Below are positions 52,922-61,592 of a stretch of DNA of 64,000 bases, piece after piece. The stretch spans positions 1-64,000 of the forward strand of contig JAHFRD010000014.1 of assembly GCA_023258975.1 (NCBI GenBank). Direction: 5' to 3'. The notes beneath the pieces were generated by a model. The model worked only from the letters and a program-made list of their open reading frames with translations. It was not told the DNA's origin and did no database searches. Both the position numbers and the translations under genes were made by a program. Origin of the DNA: Hydrogenophilales bacterium. Lineage in GTDB: Bacteria; Pseudomonadota; Gammaproteobacteria; Burkholderiales; Thiobacillaceae. The number at the start of each line of letters is the position of its first letter. Position 1 is the stretch's first letter.

Positions 52922-54361
52922 TCAACCCCGCAACCCAGCGGAACGGCAACGGCCAAGCACTCGCGACGCTTCCGCTCGCAGCGCCGCAAAGTCTTCCGGC
53001 GCTCGCCCATAGCGGGCGCGCTCCAGCTTTTCGCTCAACTCCTCCACGCCCTCGCAACGGGCTTCGGCCAGAAGGCGCCGGCGCCAGAGGCCCAGTGTGG
53101 CGGCGGGATGGGGATGGGGATAGGAACGCGGGGAAAAGGCGCGCACGGCGCGCATCAGGGCTTCCAGGTCGTCGCTCGCGGCCACGCGCGCCAGGCCACG
53201 CCGTTTGTGCCGGCGCCAGGCGAGACGGCGTATTGCCCAGATGATCGGGACGGCGAGGAGGCCGGCGCCGAAAAACATCATCAACCCGCGCGCCAGGGCC
53301 TCCATCGCGGGATTCACGATGCGCACCATGCCGCCCGTGAAACTCCGGTTTTCCAGGCGGCCGGCGACCGGGTCGAACCAGGGCAGCGACAAAGCCGGCA
53401 GGCGCAGCGGGCCGGTCTCCCGCGCGTCGGCATACAGCGTTGCGCGCAGGCGGGTCAGCGGCGAAACGCGATCCTCGCCGGGAAGGGTTTCAACCGTGGG
53501 CGAGTAGGTGTTCAACCCTGGCTGGTTGTGCAATTGCAGCGCCAGCAGCGCTTTCAGTCCGTCCTCGCTGTAGCCGCCGACGACCTCGAAACGCCAGGCC
53601 AGGGGGCGTCGCACGGGCCAGGTGGCGGGCAGCTTCTCCACCGTCACGCGGGGCGGGCCGATGGCGACATTGAGCGGTAGCCAGGCGGGTACGGCGGCGA
53701 CATCGAGGGCCACGGCGGGCGCGGGGAAACGCAGTTGCCGGCCAAACTTGCCGGCTTCCAGCATGGGCGGGACCAGTCGCAGCGGCCCGGATCGAGTGGG
53801 TACGGCCGCCCAGTGCCAACGATGCGCGGTGCAACGAATGCCGTCGCGCTCCAGATCCATTTGCTCCTCGCCGAGTGGGCGGAGATGGAGCGCGGCATGG
53901 ATCGGCAACACCGGGCGCTTCCAGTCGAGGCTGCCGTCGTCGCAGGCTTCCAGGGTCAGGCGGGTGGGCTGCCGCTGGATCGGCGCGGCGGGTTCGCTTT
54001 CCACCCGGAACAAAACCCGGGGCGTGTCGGTGGAGCCCGCCATGACCGTCACGATGGCCGGCCGGCTGCGCGCTGCGCCGGCTCGCAGGGCGGGGAGAAC
54101 CAGATGGCCTGCGTGCAGCGGGTAGAGGGTCAGGATCAAAGTTTCATCCTGGCCGGAACGCGAGAGCGTGCGGCCCCGTACCTGGAAATCCGGCGCCAGC
54201 GGGGCCAGATCAATCCGCTCCAACGCGGCGCCGGTCAGGGTCAGCGTCAGCGGCTCGCCCAGGGCCTGGGTCGTATGGTCGAGTTGGCTGTTGAGGCCCG
54301 CCGCGCCCGCGCATGTGGACAGGAGCCACAGGCAAAGCGAAAGCGGGAGGCGCGCTACCAC
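52922..54361 (-). CDS. BatD-like membrane protein
   Basis: This 479-residue protein has a signal peptide (LPLSLCLWLLSTCAGA) and a long periplasmic beta-rich region opening LDHTTQALGEPLTLTLTG, with repeated immunoglobulin-like segments, as in BatD. It then has a TM helix near 365-385 (GLMMFFGAGLLAVPIIWAI) and a basic cytoplasmic tail. It is the last gene of the MoxR/Bat operon. The exact function of BatD is not established. The ATG at 54361 overlaps the previous gene by 7 bp. Confidence 0.8.
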   Translation of the reverse strand: MVARLPLSLCLWLLSTCAGAAGLNSQLDHTTQALGEPLTLTLTGAALERIDLAPLAPDFQVRGRTLSRSGQDETLILTLYPLHAGHLVLPALRAGAARSRPAIVTVMAGSTDTPRVLFRVESEPAAPIQRQPTRLTLEACDDGSLDWKRPVLPIHAALHLRPLGEEQMDLERDGIRCTAHRWHWAAVPTRSGPLRLVPPMLEAGKFGRQLRFPAPAVALDVAAVPAWLPLNVAIGPPRVTVEKLPATWPVRRPLAWRFEVVGGYSEDGLKALLALQLHNQPGLNTYSPTVETLPGEDRVSPLTRLRATLYADARETGPLRLPALSLPWFDPVAGRLENRSFTGGMVRIVNPAMEALARGLMMFFGAGLLAVPIIWAIRRLAWRRHKRRGLARVAASDDLEALMRAVRAFSPRSYPHPHPAATLGLWRRRLLAEARCEGVEELSEKLERARYGRAPEDFAALRAEASRVLGRCRSAGLRG

Positions 54362-56151
54362 GGATCGCCCCCCGGCTCCGATGGCGAACCGCGATCCTGC
54401 CGCAACAGGCCCTTGAGCATCGCCTGTGGCCGATCACCCAACAGTTCCAGTTTTTTCAGGCCGGATTGCAGGCGCGCGGCGGCGAGGTCCGCGCCACTCA
54501 CGCCGCCGCTCACGCCTTGCAGACGCGCCCGCGCCGCCGTGGTACCGCCGACCATCGCCTCGCTCCGCGTTGCCTCCAACTCGCGCACGGCGCGCTCGCT
54601 GTCCCAGTCCAGGTTGACCTCGCCTTGCGCCAGTTGCCCGCGCCGGCCGCGCAGGTCGCTGTCGAACGGGTTGCCGCCTTGCCTGGCCAGACGCATGCGC
54701 GCCTGCTCCAGATTGGCCCGCGCACTGGCATCGCGGGGGCGTACCAGCAAGACCGCCGTAAAGGCTTCCACGGCGGCGCGCCAATTGCCCAGGCCGTAGT
54801 GGGCGTTGCCCAGGTTGTAGAGCGCGTCGTCGCGTTGCCGCGCATCCCGCGCCAGCAGCAGGGCGGCGCCGAAATGGGCGGCGGCGGCGCGGTAGTCGTT
54901 CAGCTTCCAGGCTGCCGCGCCCGCGCCAAACTGGCCGGCGTACCCCCCCTGGCGCGCGAACAGGGCCTGGGCCTGGGCGTAATGGCCGCTCTGATAGAGG
55001 GCATGGGCGGAAGGTGGGACATCGGCGGCGGCCGGGGTCGAGAGCAACAAGCCGAGAAGCAGCCACTGACTCATCAACTTGAAACCGCCGGTAGGAACGC
55101 CGCTTCCATTTTCCGGAGTGTCGCTGTCGGTTCGACCCATACGGCCAAGCATCAGCAGCAACAACGCCGGGGCCAGCGCCCAGGGGTACAACTCGCGCCA
55201 GGCACGCGCCTGGGCCGGTGTGGGTGGATCGCCGGGCACGGTGGCGAGACCGTGGTCGTGCAATTCCACCCAGTCGGCGTCGCCATCCGCAACCTGGGCA
55301 AAACGGCCACCGCCGAGGTGCGCCAGTTCGGCGTAGGCGCCGGCATCCAGGCGGCTTTGTACCTGCGTGCCATCGCGTTCCGCGTAGCCGCCCTCGGGAA
55401 GGGGGATCGGCGCGCCGGTCGTCGTGCCCATGCCCAGAATGAACAGCGGGATGCCCCGCTTCGCCAGATCGACGGCGGCGGCGCGGGCGGCTTCACCGGC
55501 GGGACCGGCCAGGCTGCCGGCGTCGCCGTCGCTGACCAGGAGGATGGCCTTGCCGCGTGTGGTCGCGTTCTGGAGTTGCCGGGCGGCCAGTTCCAGGGCG
55601 GCGCCGAGACGGGTGCCGGGTTGCTCGATCAGGCTGGCGTCGGCGAATTCCAGCGCGCGCCGGAACAGGGCCGGGTCATCGCTGGCCGGCAACAGCACGC
55701 CGGCCGCTCCGGCGTAGACGATGAGGCCGACCCGCTCGCCGGAGAGCCGGGCCAGCCAGTCATCGAGTTCCAGTTTCGCGCGCGTGAGCCGCGCAGGCGC
55801 GATGTCGCCGGCGGCCATCGACGCGGAAACGTCGAGCAGCACCTGGACGCTGATGCGGTGCTGGCGTGTGGCCGGGGCATCCAGGCCGGGGGCTGTTTCC
55901 AGCGGTAGACGCGGCCCGGCGGCGGCCACCGCCAGCAGCAGCCAGGCCAGCAGGTTGGCCGCCGCATGCCAGGTCGCGCCGCGCATTCGAGGTGCGGTGG
56001 TGACCGCCCAGGGCAGGAGGTGCGCGTCGGCATAGCCGGCCAGGCGCCGCCGACGGCGGCGGCGCGCCAGCAGCCAGAAGAACAACGGCTGCAAGGCCAG
56101 CAACCCCCACCAGGGCACGCGCCAATCGAGGCTGGCAAGAAAGTCGATCAT
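54355..56151 (-). CDS. BatB-BatC fusion: VWA domain + TPR protein
   Basis: The product is 598 residues. N-terminal TM helices and a von Willebrand A domain with MIDAS motif LDVSASMAAGD (about 105-280) form the BatB part, closed by a TM helix (LYPWALAPALLLLMLG). A linker then leads to an internal signal-peptide-like stretch (MSQWLLLGLLLSTPAAA, encoded from 55074) and TPR repeats (YQSGHYAQAQALFARQGG; YNLGNAHYGLGNWRAAVEAFTAVLLVRP), which form the BatC part. The ATG at 56151 overlaps the batA-like stop (ATGA). A separate start at 55074 for a BatC-only product is possible. Confidence 0.82.
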   Translation of the reverse strand: MIDFLASLDWRVPWWGLLALQPLFFWLLARRRRRRRLAGYADAHLLPWAVTTAPRMRGATWHAAANLLAWLLLAVAAAGPRLPLETAPGLDAPATRQHRISVQVLLDVSASMAAGDIAPARLTRAKLELDDWLARLSGERVGLIVYAGAAGVLLPASDDPALFRRALEFADASLIEQPGTRLGAALELAARQLQNATTRGKAILLVSDGDAGSLAGPAGEAARAAAVDLAKRGIPLFILGMGTTTGAPIPLPEGGYAERDGTQVQSRLDAGAYAELAHLGGGRFAQVADGDADWVELHDHGLATVPGDPPTPAQARAWRELYPWALAPALLLLMLGRMGRTDSDTPENGSGVPTGGFKLMSQWLLLGLLLSTPAAADVPPSAHALYQSGHYAQAQALFARQGGYAGQFGAGAAAWKLNDYRAAAAHFGAALLLARDARQRDDALYNLGNAHYGLGNWRAAVEAFTAVLLVRPRDASARANLEQARMRLARQGGNPFDSDLRGRRGQLAQGEVNLDWDSERAVRELEATRSEAMVGGTTAARARLQGVSGGVSGADLAAARLQSGLKKLELLGDRPQAMLKGLLRQDRGSPSEPGGDPW

Positions 56152-57110
56152 GCCGACCGCATCCGCGCGAATTGCGCCAGGGTAAGCAGGGCCGCGCCCA
56201 GCGCCAGGGGCAGCCAGTACCACTCGTGGGCCTGGCGATGCCGCGCCGGGCGGGCCAGTGTCGGTTCCAGTTTGCCGATGGCGTGGATGACCTGTTCGGC
56301 GTCGTCCGTGCTTTTCACCACCCAGTGCCGGCCGCCGCTCAGGCGCGCGATGTCGGCCAGGCCGGGTTGCGGGTCGGCTTCGGCGCTGGCGGGCCTGCCG
56401 GCGGCAAACAGATCACCGCCAATTTGTATGGTGTGCACCGCCACCCCGAGTTGCCGCGCCACCGCCACCGCTTCGGCGGGGGTGAGGTCGCCGCTGTTGG
56501 AGTCGGCGCCGTCGCTGACCAGGATCACCACCGGCCGCAATCGGGTTGGCTTGACCTGTTTGACGGCCAGCCCCAGGGCGTCGCCGAGCGCGGTGTTGTC
56601 GCCGGCCATGCCGACTTGCAGACGTTCGATCTGGCGGATGACATGGGCGTGGTCGAAGGTAGGCGGGGTCAGCGTCGCCGCCGAGGAACCGAAAGCCAGC
56701 ACGCCGAAGCGATCCCCCGCCCTGCCCCGCACGAAACGCCCCAGCACGGCCTTGAGCACGGCCAGGCGCTCGGCTTTCTTTCCTGCAAGCTGAAAGTCGT
56801 CGATGCTCATGGTCTGTGAGGTATCGACGATCAGGACGATGTCGCGGCCTTCCGGCGGCGGCGTGATCCAGTCGCCCACCTCGCGCGGCTGCGCCAGGGC
56901 CAGCAGCAGCAGGGCGAAAGCCAGCGCCTCGAACAGCAAGGGCCAGCGCGCGGGCGCGATGTCCCCGACGCTCGCGGCGAGGCCCAGGCCGGGGTGGTTC
57001 AGAACCAGGCTGGCGGCGGGGCCGAATGCAGGCCGGCGCCAGGCCAACCACAGCCAGACGGCGACCAGGGGAAGCGGCAGCAGCCAGAGGGGTTGGGCGA
57101 GTTCAGGCAT
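56148..57110 (-). CDS. BatA-like VWA-domain membrane protein
   Basis: This 320-residue protein has an N-terminal TM segment (PLWLLPLPLVAVWLWLAW), a second TM (WPLLFEALAFALLLLALAQ), a VWA domain with a MIDAS-type DTSQTMS (about 95-101; the fifth position is T rather than S), DGADSNSG, and a C-terminal TM (WYWLPLALGAALLTLAQF). BatA and BatB are thought to form a periplasm-facing complex. A 155-bp gap with a repeat separates it from the upstream DUF4381 gene. Confidence 0.85.
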   Translation of the reverse strand: MPELAQPLWLLPLPLVAVWLWLAWRRPAFGPAASLVLNHPGLGLAASVGDIAPARWPLLFEALAFALLLLALAQPREVGDWITPPPEGRDIVLIVDTSQTMSIDDFQLAGKKAERLAVLKAVLGRFVRGRAGDRFGVLAFGSSAATLTPPTFDHAHVIRQIERLQVGMAGDNTALGDALGLAVKQVKPTRLRPVVILVSDGADSNSGDLTPAEAVAVARQLGVAVHTIQIGGDLFAAGRPASAEADPQPGLADIARLSGGRHWVVKSTDDAEQVIHAIGKLEPTLARPARHRQAHEWYWLPLALGAALLTLAQFARMRSA

Positions 57111-57149
57111 TCAGCGGCTGGGAGGCGATGAAATCGGCTCGCCGCCCCC

Positions 57150-57209
57150 TGTAGCGCCGGCATCCTTGCCGGCGTCTTTAAAAAGCCGGCTGGAAGCCGG
57201 CGCTGCATA
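57150..57209. repeat. Dispersed double-palindrome repeat in the bat operon
   Basis: TGTAGCGCCGGCATCCTTG...CCGGCGTCTTT is followed by AAAAGCCGGCTGGAAGCCGG and CGCT. The two palindromic blocks match the copy inside smc (11997-12043); the first also matches the unit before rseP, and in decayed form the unit at 3.48 kb. It lies in the 155-bp gap between the DUF4381 gene and the batA-like gene and can fold on either strand. Confidence 0.82.
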
Positions 57210-57265
57210 GGCGCGTCTCCGACTTTCCTCCGTTCCACGTTGAGCAAGGGACGTATGCGGCGCGC

Positions 57266-57637
57266 TCATCGCTTCCCACTCCTGGATTGCGCGAAGCCTT
57301 CCGCCACGCGGCATAGCCGCGCCAGCATGGCGGCGGCATCCGGCGTCGGCGCGGCGAAGCGCAGGCGGTCCAGTTCCCGGCGCCAGGGCTCGGGCACTTC
57401 ACGGCCAACCATCAAGCGCGCCAATCCCGCCGCCCCGGCCTGGACATCCGGCGAACGCGCCAGACGGCGCAGAGCGCGCAAGGTTGCTCCGCGCCGCCAG
57501 AACCACCGGAGTGCCAGGAGCACCAGCACCGCGACGAACGCCAGGGCGAGCGGCAAGGTGTAATCGGCTGGCGCGGCGACGGGGGGCGGCGCGCCAGGTT
57601 CGATGATCCCGGCGAGATCCTTGTGTGGATCAGGCAT
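57266..57637 (-). CDS. DUF4381-type membrane protein of the MoxR/Bat operon
   Basis: This 123-residue protein has a proline-rich start (IIEPGAPPPVAAPADYTL), one TM helix (LPLALAFVAVLVLLALRWFW, about 28-47) and a basic helical tail. Small single-span proteins of this type sit between the DUF58 and batA genes in many proteobacteria. The role is unknown. The ATG at 57637 overlaps the DUF58 3' end by 8 bp. Confidence 0.82.
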   Translation of the reverse strand: MPDPHKDLAGIIEPGAPPPVAAPADYTLPLALAFVAVLVLLALRWFWRRGATLRALRRLARSPDVQAGAAGLARLMVGREVPEPWRRELDRLRFAAPTPDAAAMLARLCRVAEGFAQSRSGKR

Positions 57638-58628
57638 GGTGGGCGAGCAGGGGCGACAGGTCGTCCACTTCGGAATCGATCTCGATTCGCCGGATGCCGG
57701 TACGGGCGAGGCGTTCGGCGCGTTGCTCCCGTTGTCGCCGCAGGCGTTCGCCGTGGCCGGGCTGGCGGGTATCGAGCCAGGACATGCGCTGGCGCGACAA
57801 ATCCTGGAAGCAGGCCAGGCCGAGGTCGGGCAAGACTCGTTCCACCGGATCGCTGACGACCAGGGCGAGGACGTCCAGGCGCTCCGCCAGGCGCGCCAGC
57901 AAGGCTTCGTGCGCCGCTTCCAGCCAGGTGAAATCGCTCGCCAGCACGAGGCGCGCGCCGCGCGGCAGATTGGCATCCAGCCAGGCCAGGCGGTCGAGAC
58001 CGCGCGGCGGCTCGGCGCGATCTCGCGCGGCCAGCGGCGGGCAGGGCGCGGCGGCCGCCTCGGCCAGCGCCAGGGCGCCGGCGCGGCCATGCAGCGGCGG
58101 CAGGTCGAGATCGTCGCGATCCCACAGGGTCGCGGCAACGGCGGTGTGGTCCCGCGCGGCGGCGAAGGCCAGCAGGATGGCGGCCCGCGCTGCTTGCGCG
58201 GCCTTGAGCCGGCGCCGGGTGCCGAAGCGCAGGCTGGCGCCGCGATCCACCACCAGATGCAGCATCGGCTGGCGTTCTTCACGGTAGATCTTCAGGAAGG
58301 GCCGGCCACTACGCGCGGTGGTGCGCCAGTCCATGTCGCGGATGTCGTCGCCCGCCGCGTAGGGGCGCGACTCCTCGTAATCCAGTCCGCGCCCCAGCCA
58401 GGCCGAGGGCCAGTCGCCGGCATGGTGGTCGTGGATTTCACGTTGGCTGGGGCTATCGGCCAGCAGCGCGGCTTGCAGGGCGAGGTGGGCGATGTCGTCC
58501 GGGGTGAGCAGCGGTGTTTCCACGGCGGGGAGCGCCGCTGCCCGTTTCCAGGTGGGAGCGAGCTTGCCCGCGATGGCGGCCACCACATCACGGGCAAGCT
58601 CGCTCCCACGAATCAGGGCCAGGCTCAC
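57630..58628 (-). CDS. DUF58 protein with a REPIN-derived N-terminus
   Basis: This 332-residue protein carries the DUF58 core (SREIHDHHAGDWPSAWLGRGLDYEESRPYAAGDDIRDMDWRTTARSGRPFLKIYREERQ), a VWA-like fold protein always found with MoxR ATPases. The GTG start at 58628 overlaps the moxR stop (GTGA). Residues about 7-27 (RGSELARDVVAAIAGKLAPT) are translated from an inverted REP pair (58552-58609), so the N-terminus is not native family sequence. The family-like part starts near residue 35-42. Confidence 0.87.
   Translation of the reverse strand: MSLALIRGSELARDVVAAIAGKLAPTWKRAAALPAVETPLLTPDDIAHLALQAALLADSPSQREIHDHHAGDWPSAWLGRGLDYEESRPYAAGDDIRDMDWRTTARSGRPFLKIYREERQPMLHLVVDRGASLRFGTRRRLKAAQAARAAILLAFAAARDHTAVAATLWDRDDLDLPPLHGRAGALALAEAAAAPCPPLAARDRAEPPRGLDRLAWLDANLPRGARLVLASDFTWLEAAHEALLARLAERLDVLALVVSDPVERVLPDLGLACFQDLSRQRMSWLDTRQPGHGERLRRQREQRAERLARTGIRRIEIDSEVDDLSPLLAHHA
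58552..58609. repeat. REPIN-like inverted repeat pair at the start of the DUF58 gene
   Basis: GTGGGAGCGAGCTTGCCCG (58552-58570) and its perfect 19-bp complement (58591-58609) flank a 20-bp spacer. This is the arrangement of a REPIN (two inverted REP sequences). The arm also occurs, with one substitution, at the lpxD 3' end. The pair is inside the DUF58 coding frame. Confidence 0.85.
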
Positions 58629-59581
58629 GGCGCCGGCACCGAATCCAGCAATCCGGCGATCAGCGCGTCACGGTCGAGCTTCTTCAGGCGCGCTTCCAGA
58701 CTAAGCATGATGCGGTGGCGCAGGCAGTCGGGGGCGATTTCGCGCACGTCGTCCGGGCTGACGTAATCGCGCCCACGCAGATAAGCCAGCGCCGCCGCCG
58801 CGTGCGCCAGCGCCAGCGCGGCGCGGGGGCTGGCGCCGACGGCCACGCTGCCGGCCCAGGCGGGGGCGAATTCGCCGGGGTCGCGGGTGGCGCGGGCGAG
58901 GCTGACGAGGTAGGTCTCCACGGCCGGCGCGATATGCACCTGGCGCACTTCCGCGCGCGCCGCCAACACGCAGGCCACGTCCACCACCGCCGATGGCGGG
59001 GTCTCGCCCCAGTCGCGGGCGCGGTCGCGGCGCATGATTTCCAGTTCCTCGTCGGCGCTCGGGTAATCCAGCGACACATGCAGCAGGAAACGGTCGAGCT
59101 GCGCCTCCGGTAACGGGTAGGTGCCGGCCTGTTCCAGCGGGTTCTGGGTGGCCATCACCATGAACAGGTCGGGCAGCTTGCGCGTGGCGTTGCCGACCGT
59201 GATCTGGCGTTCCTGCATGGCTTCCAGCAGCGCCGACTGCACCTTGGCCGGGGCGCGGTTGATTTCGTCGGCGAGGATGATTTCGTGGAACAACGGGCCT
59301 TCGGAAAACTGGAAGCTGCCGTCCTGAGGACGGTAGATGTCGCCGCCGGTGAGATCGCCCGGCAACAGATCGGGCGTGAACTGGATGCGCCGGAATCCGG
59401 CCTGTACGCCCGCCGCCAGGGTCTTCACGGCGGTGGTCTTGGCCAGTCCGGGCAGGCCCTCCACCAGAACATGGCCGCCAGCGAGCAGGCCGATGACCAG
59501 ACGGTCGAGCAACTTGCTCTGGCCGACGATGACGCCTTCGAGCGCCTGGCGCAGTTCCAGGATTCGGGTTTGATGGGGCAT
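58625..59581 (-). CDS. MoxR-family AAA+ ATPase
   Basis: This 318-residue protein has Walker A GLPGLAKTT, Walker B ILADEINRAPAKVQSALLEAMQERQITVG, sensor MATQNPLEQAGTYPLPEAQLDRF and a C-terminal lid (YVSPDDVREIAPDCLRHRI). MoxR ATPases act as chaperones that use VWA proteins as adaptors, which fits the DUF58/BatA/BatB genes downstream. The ATG at 59581 (MPHQTRILELR) is preferred over an upstream in-frame ATG. It heads the six-gene operon. Confidence 0.93.
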   Translation of the reverse strand: MPHQTRILELRQALEGVIVGQSKLLDRLVIGLLAGGHVLVEGLPGLAKTTAVKTLAAGVQAGFRRIQFTPDLLPGDLTGGDIYRPQDGSFQFSEGPLFHEIILADEINRAPAKVQSALLEAMQERQITVGNATRKLPDLFMVMATQNPLEQAGTYPLPEAQLDRFLLHVSLDYPSADEELEIMRRDRARDWGETPPSAVVDVACVLAARAEVRQVHIAPAVETYLVSLARATRDPGEFAPAWAGSVAVGASPRAALALAHAAAALAYLRGRDYVSPDDVREIAPDCLRHRIMLSLEARLKKLDRDALIAGLLDSVPAP

Positions 59582-59678
59582 GGCTATGGGCGGCTGGGAA
59601 GGTGGCGCGAAGGTATGCCCACAACAAAATGCGGGCAATGGTGAATTGGTGCCAGGATGGCCTGGTCACCGTTCCAGG

Positions 59679-60032
59679 TTAAAACACCAGCACCTTGTCA
59701 GCCCAGATCGTCCAGTAGGCCAGTTTTTCGATGGTGCCGCGCAGGGAGCCGGGCAACAATTCTTCGTCTTTCATGCCGCGCGCGTCCATACAGGTGCCGC
59801 ATACGGCAACCCGGTCTGCGCCCGAGCGCACGATCTTGTTCAGCATGATCTGCAGGTTGTAGAACCCCGTCGGCGGACGTTGCCCTTCCTTGGCGACGGT
59901 GGCGGCATCACCCATCAGGAAAACCCGCACTTCCTGTTCCGGCTCGCGCAATAACGCGGCGGCCAGTCGCAGACCGTTGTAGGTCGGCTCGTCTCCATAG
60001 GGAGCGCCGTTGAGGATGAACAGGGTTTTCAT
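59679..60032 (-). CDS. DsrE-family sulfur-related protein with CxxC
   Basis: This 117-residue protein begins MKTLFILNGAPYGDEPTYNGLRLA, with the DsrE/TusD-like fold and a conserved CGTC pair (VAVCGTCMDARG, about residues 78-81). DsrE relatives carry sulfur as persulfide or sense it. It follows the ArsR-rhodanese gene by 14 bp, so the two are probably cotranscribed. The ATG at 60032 has AAGGAG about 7-12 bases upstream on the minus strand. Confidence 0.88.
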   Translation of the reverse strand: MKTLFILNGAPYGDEPTYNGLRLAAALLREPEQEVRVFLMGDAATVAKEGQRPPTGFYNLQIMLNKIVRSGADRVAVCGTCMDARGMKDEELLPGSLRGTIEKLAYWTIWADKVLVF

Positions 60033-60046
60033 GGCTATCTCCTTGT

Positions 60047-60715
60047 CTAAGAGGATTCCACCGGCAGGCCAAGCGCCCGCCACTCCGCAACACCATCCTC
60101 CAGGCGGATGGCGCTGAAGCCTTCCTTGCGCAGGAGTTCCACCGCCTCCACCGCCATCAGGCAGAACGGCCCACGGCAATAGGCCACGACCGGCTTGTCG
60201 TGAGGAAGATCGGCGAGTCGCTTGCGCAATTCCTCCAGCGGCATCGACCGCGCATAGGGCAGGTGGCCGGCCTGGAATTCGGCCTCCGGGCGCACGTCCA
60301 GCACCATCACTTCGCCGCGCCTGGCCTGGGCCAGCAATTCCTTTCGGCTCAGGGGCGTCAATTCATGGACGTGTTCCGCCAACTTGGCCATCGCCGCGCG
60401 CAACTCCAGCAGGCGATCCTCAGCCAACGAGCGGATGGCGACCCAGAAATCCGCCACCGCCTCGCCGGTCAGCCGGTAATAAACGTTCTTGCCTTCCTTG
60501 CGCGCCTCCACCAAGTGGGCCAGGCGCAGTTCCTTCAGATGGGCGCTGGCCAGCTTGAGGGAAATTCCCGCTTCGGAGGCCAGACGCTCGACGGGTTTTT
60601 CCCCCTGGCATAGCAACTCGATCAACTCCAGGCGTTTGGGGCTGCACACCGCCTTGCCGATTCGGGCCACTTGGGCATAGAGCACATCTTTCACTTGTCT
60701 TCCGCTCTTTTCCAT
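60047..60715 (-). CDS. ArsR-type regulator fused to a rhodanese domain
   Basis: This 222-residue protein has an N-terminal winged helix (about 15-95; ELLCQGEKPVERLASEAGISLKLASAHLKELRLAHLV) with a cysteine at 24 (AVCSPKRL), and a C-terminal rhodanese (about 130-218; VMVLDVRPEAEFQAGHLPYARSMPL) with active-site cysteines in YCRGPFC. Such fusions are thought to sense reactive sulfur and control sulfur-oxidation or export genes. It diverges from the TSUP gene, with a palindrome immediately upstream. Confidence 0.92.
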   Translation of the reverse strand: MEKSGRQVKDVLYAQVARIGKAVCSPKRLELIELLCQGEKPVERLASEAGISLKLASAHLKELRLAHLVEARKEGKNVYYRLTGEAVADFWVAIRSLAEDRLLELRAAMAKLAEHVHELTPLSRKELLAQARRGEVMVLDVRPEAEFQAGHLPYARSMPLEELRKRLADLPHDKPVVAYCRGPFCLMAVEAVELLRKEGFSAIRLEDGVAEWRALGLPVESS

Positions 60716-60716
60716 C

Positions 60717-60744
60717 TAATAATCCAACCATCGTTTGAATGTTA
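60717..60744. promoter_or_regulatory. Candidate operator between the ArsR-rhodanese and TSUP genes
   Basis: TAATAATCCAAC (60717-60728) and GTTTGAATGTTA (60733-60744) form an imperfect palindrome (9 of 12 positions) with a 4-bp centre. It lies directly upstream of the regulator's ATG in a 72-bp divergent promoter region, where autorepression would be expected. Confidence 0.5.
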
Positions 60745-60787
60745 GTCCGTAATTCGGCTATATGCCAATCTGTCAGGAGGATACGAC

Positions 60788-61582
60788 ATGGGGCTTTCCG
60801 CCATTCTCGCTGGTCTTGCCACCGGCATGGTATTGGGTCTGTTTGGCAGCGGCGGTTCCATCATCGCCCTGCCGGCGCTCATGTACTTGCTGCATGTCGA
60901 GCCGAAATCGGCCATCGCCATGAGCCTGGGCGTGGTGGGCGTCACCGCGACGCTATCCGCCATCGACCACTGGCGGCGCGGCAACGTGGAGGTGCGCGTC
61001 GCCCTGGTGTTCGGCCTGTTCGGCGTGGCCGGCACCTTCGCCGGGGCGCGCCTGGGCTTGATGACGCCGGTGGTGATCCAGCTCGGTCTGTTCGCCCTGG
61101 TGATGTACGCCGCCGCCTGGCGCATGTTGAAGCCCGTCAAGGTAACCGCGCCGGCCAGCGGAGTGGTCAGCGTCGGCGGCGGCGCGGCGGCGCTGGGTGG
61201 TTGCCGGGATTTCCTCTCGCCCTGCATGGGCCACATCGCCCTGCACGGCATCGGCGTCGGCGTACTCACCGGCCTGGTGGGCGTGGGCGGCGGCTTCCTG
61301 ATCGTGCCGGCCCTGGTGCTGCTTTCCGGCATTCCCATGAAGCAGGCGGTTGGTACTTCCCTGGCCATCGTCGCCGCCAAGTCCTATGCCGGTTTCGTCG
61401 GCTACATGGGTGGCGTACCCATCGACTATGCCCTGATGGGCGCCTTTACGGTCGTCACGGTGCTGGGCAGCTTCGCGGGAACGCATCTGGCGGGACATAT
61501 TTCACAGGCCGGCTTGAAACGCGCCTTTGCCTGGTTTCTGGTGTGCGTGGCCACGTACATCCTGTTCAAGAGTGTCCTTTAG
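60788..61582 (+). CDS. TSUP (TauE/SafE) family sulfur-compound transporter
   Basis: This 264-residue membrane protein has about eight TM helices in two repeats, each with a glycine-rich motif (LGLFGSGGSIIALPAL and GLVGVGGGFLIVPAL). TSUP proteins export sulfite or other organosulfur anions. The divergent ArsR-rhodanese gene suggests sulfur-responsive control. The ATG at 60788 has AGGAGG upstream (60775-60780). Confidence 0.9.
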   Translation: MGLSAILAGLATGMVLGLFGSGGSIIALPALMYLLHVEPKSAIAMSLGVVGVTATLSAIDHWRRGNVEVRVALVFGLFGVAGTFAGARLGLMTPVVIQLGLFALVMYAAAWRMLKPVKVTAPASGVVSVGGGAAALGGCRDFLSPCMGHIALHGIGVGVLTGLVGVGGGFLIVPALVLLSGIPMKQAVGTSLAIVAAKSYAGFVGYMGGVPIDYALMGAFTVVTVLGSFAGTHLAGHISQAGLKRAFAWFLVCVATYILFKSVL

Positions 61583-61592
61583 GGAGATGGGA

